Origin: CAZGQY01 sp964528035
GTDB lineage: Bacteria > Pseudomonadota > Gammaproteobacteria > Methylococcales > UBA1147
Direction: 5' to 3'
DNA: 25,625 nt
Assembly (NCBI GenBank): GCA_964528035.1
Contig: CAZGQY010000039.1
Span: forward strand, 1 to 25,625
Shown: positions 24,962 through 25,625 of the stretch, in pieces
Position numbering within the stretch: position 1 is the stretch's first letter
Layout of the letters: every line of letters begins with the position of its first letter
Position numbers and translations under genes: made by a program
Notes under the pieces: generated by a model
Database searches by the model: none
Told to the model about the DNA's origin: nothing
What the model saw: only the letters and a program-made list of their open reading frames with translations

Positions 24962-25625
24962 TTGAGCAGTCTCCACTTGTTTTAAAATTGATAGTTTAAT
25001 AAAACTCAAGCTCTTTCAGAGCTACAGGGTTGAGTAACATTATAATTAGCCAATATGTTACAGGAATACTCGCAGTCGAGGTTCAATAAATCCAGATTCG
25101 TAACTTATATGGTTCGCCTCGCGTATTGCAAGAAAAATATGATGTGAGATAAGGAGGCAATCATATTTGTCTATATGGATCACTAAATATGAACTCCTCT
25201 CCATGTCCAAACTGGCAAGATTCGACTACGAAGGATCACCTTCGATCAGACCACCAAAATCGTCACACCTTTTGCTTACGCGAAAGCTGCGCCTCTTTCG
25301 TCGGCAGTTGAGCGCAAGTGTTATTTGCGGCATTCGGTATAAACAGCGACAATAGGATCCTACACAGTAAATTGCGAGGTTGGGATGTAAGCTATTGATT
25401 GTTCAGAAAGTGTGAAACCATCCGGCTAATCTCTGCTGCAATTTTTCTGTTGAAGAGGCTAAAACGATCAATGACATACATTCTCAGAGGGTTGCGTACT
25501 GAATCGTTATTTTTTGAAAAGCTATCTTTGAGTCAGTGTTGCAGGATAATTGTTAGTAAAACCATTGGTTATAAGGAGCGAGGATTCAATAATATACGAA
25601 TCTTGACTTGTCTTATTGTCCGTCT
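24962..25625. other. ~660-bp right-edge region without a convincing gene
   Basis: The first bases hold the promoter region of the dehydrogenase gene (minus strand). A strong Shine-Dalgarno-like AAGGAGG at 25151-25157 stands nine bases before a TTG that opens a 62-codon frame (25167-25355). The product (for example SKLARFDYEGSPSIRPPKSS) matches no family I recognise and is basic; I do not call it a gene. Another purine-rich AAGGAGCGAGG at 25573-25583 could precede a gene that lies beyond the window. Confidence 0.5.

Noticed and set aside
1..25625. tRNA genes, rRNA, CRISPR arrays, insertion sequences or phage attachment sites
   Set aside because: No cloverleaf-like stretch, regularly spaced short repeats, transposase motifs or flanking terminal inverted repeats were found by reading. 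The direct repeats seen are all inside genes.

Overview
The window looks like chromosomal DNA of a methylotrophic bacterium, most likely a gammaproteobacterium. The left edge carries the end of a formyltransferase/hydrolase operon (fhcA-fhcD-fhcC) of the tetrahydromethanopterin/methanofuran C1 pathway, which in Bacteria marks methylotrophs. The gammaproteobacterial assignment is an inference from the overall gene set (BvgS-like sensor, DeaD helicase, YtoQ) and is not proven by the sequence. I see no tRNA, rRNA, CRISPR array or insertion sequence.

Layout: (1) 1-2374, plus strand: fhcA (3' part), fhcD, fhcC. (2) 2457-8338, plus strand: a very large BvgS-type hybrid sensor kinase (two periplasmic Venus-flytrap domains, TM, PAS-PAS, HisKA, HATPase, REC-REC, HPt), split into two reading frames by a 16-bp tandem duplication. 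It is followed 4 bp later by an intact REC-HD-GYP regulator that should degrade cyclic di-GMP. (3) 8367-10874, minus strand: a P-loop ATPase with a winged-helix-like segment and C-terminal TPRs, interrupted by one in-frame TGA at a position where a TPR tryptophan is expected. (4) 11047-13860, plus strand, divergent from (3): a membrane-anchored pseudokinase with a repeated TPR-like tail, then an exported ankyrin-repeat protein. The second protein carries the same tail module, three 52-residue repeats and a coiled-coil end. (5) 14154-18862, minus strand: an outer-membrane beta-barrel protein, an uncharacterised anchored protein, and the DEAD-box RNA helicase deaD. (6) 19402-23178, minus strand: a DUF374 acyltransferase, a fatty-acyl-AMP ligase fused to an acyl carrier domain, and an Sfp-type phosphopantetheinyl transferase. 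(7) 23230-24961, minus strand: a YtoQ-family protein and an exported PQQ-sugar-dehydrogenase-like beta-propeller. The last ~660 bases hold no convincing gene.

How the parts may work together: the fhc products release formate from the methanofuran/H4MPT C1 carriers. The sensor kinase and HD-GYP protein look like one phosphorelay that ends in c-di-GMP hydrolysis, but the relay is broken as sequenced. The divergent ATPase / pseudokinase / ankyrin group spans cytoplasm, inner membrane and periplasm and could be one undescribed envelope signalling system. The acyl-AMP ligase-ACP, acyltransferase and phosphopantetheinyl transferase together hold every activity needed to activate a fatty acid, load it on a carrier and transfer it to an acceptor, without any PKS or NRPS in view.
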